Assembly (NCBI GenBank): GCA_945907085.1
Contig: CAMDSS010000121.1
Coordinates: 1 to 6,101 of the forward strand
DNA length: 6,101 nucleotides
Direction: 5' to 3'
Source: Cyanobium sp. NIES-981
GTDB taxonomy: Bacteria; Cyanobacteriota; Cyanobacteriia; PCC-6307; Cyanobiaceae
Shown: positions 5,211 through 6,101 of the stretch, piece after piece
Position numbering within the stretch: position 1 is the stretch's first letter
Layout: each line of letters begins with the position of its first letter
Made by a program: the position numbers and the translations under genes
The notes under the pieces: generated by a model
The model's input: only the letters and a program-made list of their open reading frames with translations
The model's database searches: none
What the model was told of the DNA's origin: nothing

Positions 5211-6101
5211 TTATCCCACTGCACCCGGCCGCAGCAGTGGAAAGGCGATCACATCCCGGATCGAAGGGCTATCGGTGAGCAACATCACCAGCCGATCGAT
5301 GCCAATCCCCAGCCCCCCCGTGGGGGGCATGCCCACCTCGAGGGCATGGATGAAGTCTTCGTCCACCCCTTGGGCTTCCAAGTCGCCGGCAGCCCGGCGG
5401 GCCTGCTGGGTTTCGAGGCGTTGGCGCTGATCCACCGGGTCAATCAGCTCACTGAAGGCATTGGCCGTCTCGCGGCCCACGATGAACAGCTCGAAGCGCT
5501 CCACCAGGCCTGGCTTACTGCGGTGGGCCCTGGCCAAGGGCGAATTTTCCACCGGGTAATCCAGCACAAAGGTGGGCTGGATCAGGTTGGCCTCAACCCG
5601 CTGATCAAAGGCCTCCACCAGCAAACGGCCCACCGAATCGGCCAGGGCCGGCACCTCCAGCCCCGCGGCCGTCATGGCCGCAGCGGCCTCCTCAAGGGTG
5701 GCAAACGTGGTGAAATCCAGGCCACAGGCCTGCTCCACCAGCTCGTGCATGGTGGCCCGGCGCCAGGGGGGCGCCAAATCAATCTCCGTGCCTTGGTAGG
5801 TGATCGTGGTGCTGCCGCACACCTCTTGGCACACCGAAGCAATCAGCTGCTCCGTGAGATCCATCATGTCGGTGTAGTCGGCGTAGGCCTGGTAGATCTC
5901 CACCGAGGTGAATTCGGGGTTGTGGCGGGTGCTGATCCCCTCGTTGCGGAAAATCCGGCCCAGCTCATACACCCGCTCAAAGCCGCCCACCACCAGGCGC
6001 TTGAGGTGCAGCTCGGTGGCGATGCGCAGGGTGAGGGGTAGGTCCAGGGCGTTGTGGTGGGTTTCAAACGGCCGGGCATCGGCCCCGCCGGGCACGCTCT
6101 G
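5211..6101 (-). CDS. lysS: Lysyl-tRNA synthetase, class II, C-terminal part
   Basis: Charges tRNA-Lys with lysine. The frame enters from the right edge and ends at TAA (5213-5211), giving the last 296 codons; the N-terminal anticodon-binding domain, motif 1 and the start lie outside the window. Counting from the first visible codon, the catalytic core shows PGGADARPFETHHNALD (4-20), motif 2 FERVYELGRIFRNEG (41-55) followed by RHNPEFT (59-65), then SPLAR, ERFELF, ANAFSEL and DPVDQRQR, and motif 3 GLGIGIDRLVML (263-274) with Asp269-Arg270. The HHN/RHNPEFT pattern and ERFELF are specific to LysS rather than AspS or AsnS. The motif that usually reads SELNDP reads SELIDP, a mild deviation. The protein ends in the normal place after FPLLRP. 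A small unknown gene follows 16 bases downstream. Confidence 0.97.
   Translation of the reverse strand, partial: QSVPGGADARPFETHHNALDLPLTLRIATELHLKRLVVGGFERVYELGRIFRNEGISTRHNPEFTSVEIYQAYADYTDMMDLTEQLIASVCQEVCGSTTITYQGTEIDLAPPWRRATMHELVEQACGLDFTTFATLEEAAAAMTAAGLEVPALADSVGRLLVEAFDQRVEANLIQPTFVLDYPVENSPLARAHRSKPGLVERFELFIVGRETANAFSELIDPVDQRQRLETQQARRAAGDLEAQGVDEDFIHALEVGMPPTGGLGIGIDRLVMLLTDSPSIRDVIAFPLLRPGAVG

Noticed and set aside
5201..5213. AT-rich TTAAGCCCAATTA at the lysS stop, looking like a small palindrome
   Set aside because: Comparison with its reverse complement (TAATTGGGCTTAA) shows it is not an inverted repeat, so no stem or operator is supported.
5346..6041. Plus-strand open frame opposite lysS (231 codons)
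   Set aside because: A mirror of the lysS coding frame, with no motif of its own.

Overview
The window is GC-rich, bacterial and densely coding. It looks like a chromosomal segment of a high-GC picocyanobacterium (Cyanobium/Synechococcus-like). The basis is the cyanobacterial flavour of the LysS and cysteine synthase proteins, the presence of an egtB-egtD pair, one HIP1 octamer (GCGATCGC), very short intergenic gaps and few Shine-Dalgarno sequences. This assignment is inferred from gene content and composition, not from a marker search. I see no mobile element, CRISPR array, tRNA, rRNA or phage gene.

Layout. Left block, minus strand: a cysteine synthase (cysK) is followed, with a 1-base stop/start overlap, by a Ser/Thr-kinase-like protein that runs off the left edge and lacks several canonical kinase residues. 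After a divergent intergenic region of about 80 bases, the plus-strand block begins: egtB (iron-dependent sulfoxide synthase), egtD (histidine trimethyltransferase, 7-base overlap), an 82-residue unknown protein (3-base gap) and a YdcF/SanA-type DUF218 membrane protein (5-base gap). The four are packed tightly enough to be one operon. Right block, minus strand: the C-terminal 296 codons of lysyl-tRNA synthetase (lysS), entering from the right edge, are followed 16 bases later by a 96-residue unknown protein. This block converges on the DUF218 gene.

How they fit together. EgtD makes hercynine from histidine and SAM. EgtB joins hercynine to a cysteine-type thiol to give the sulfoxide precursor of ergothioneine. 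CysK makes cysteine, so the divergent cysK and egtBD genes place sulfur supply next to sulfur use. No egtA, egtC or egtE is visible here. The kinase-like protein coupled to cysK and the small unknown protein behind egtD are the least explained parts. I found no wholly new system. The best leads are the degenerate kinase coupled to cysK and the two unexplained genes trailing the ergothioneine pair.
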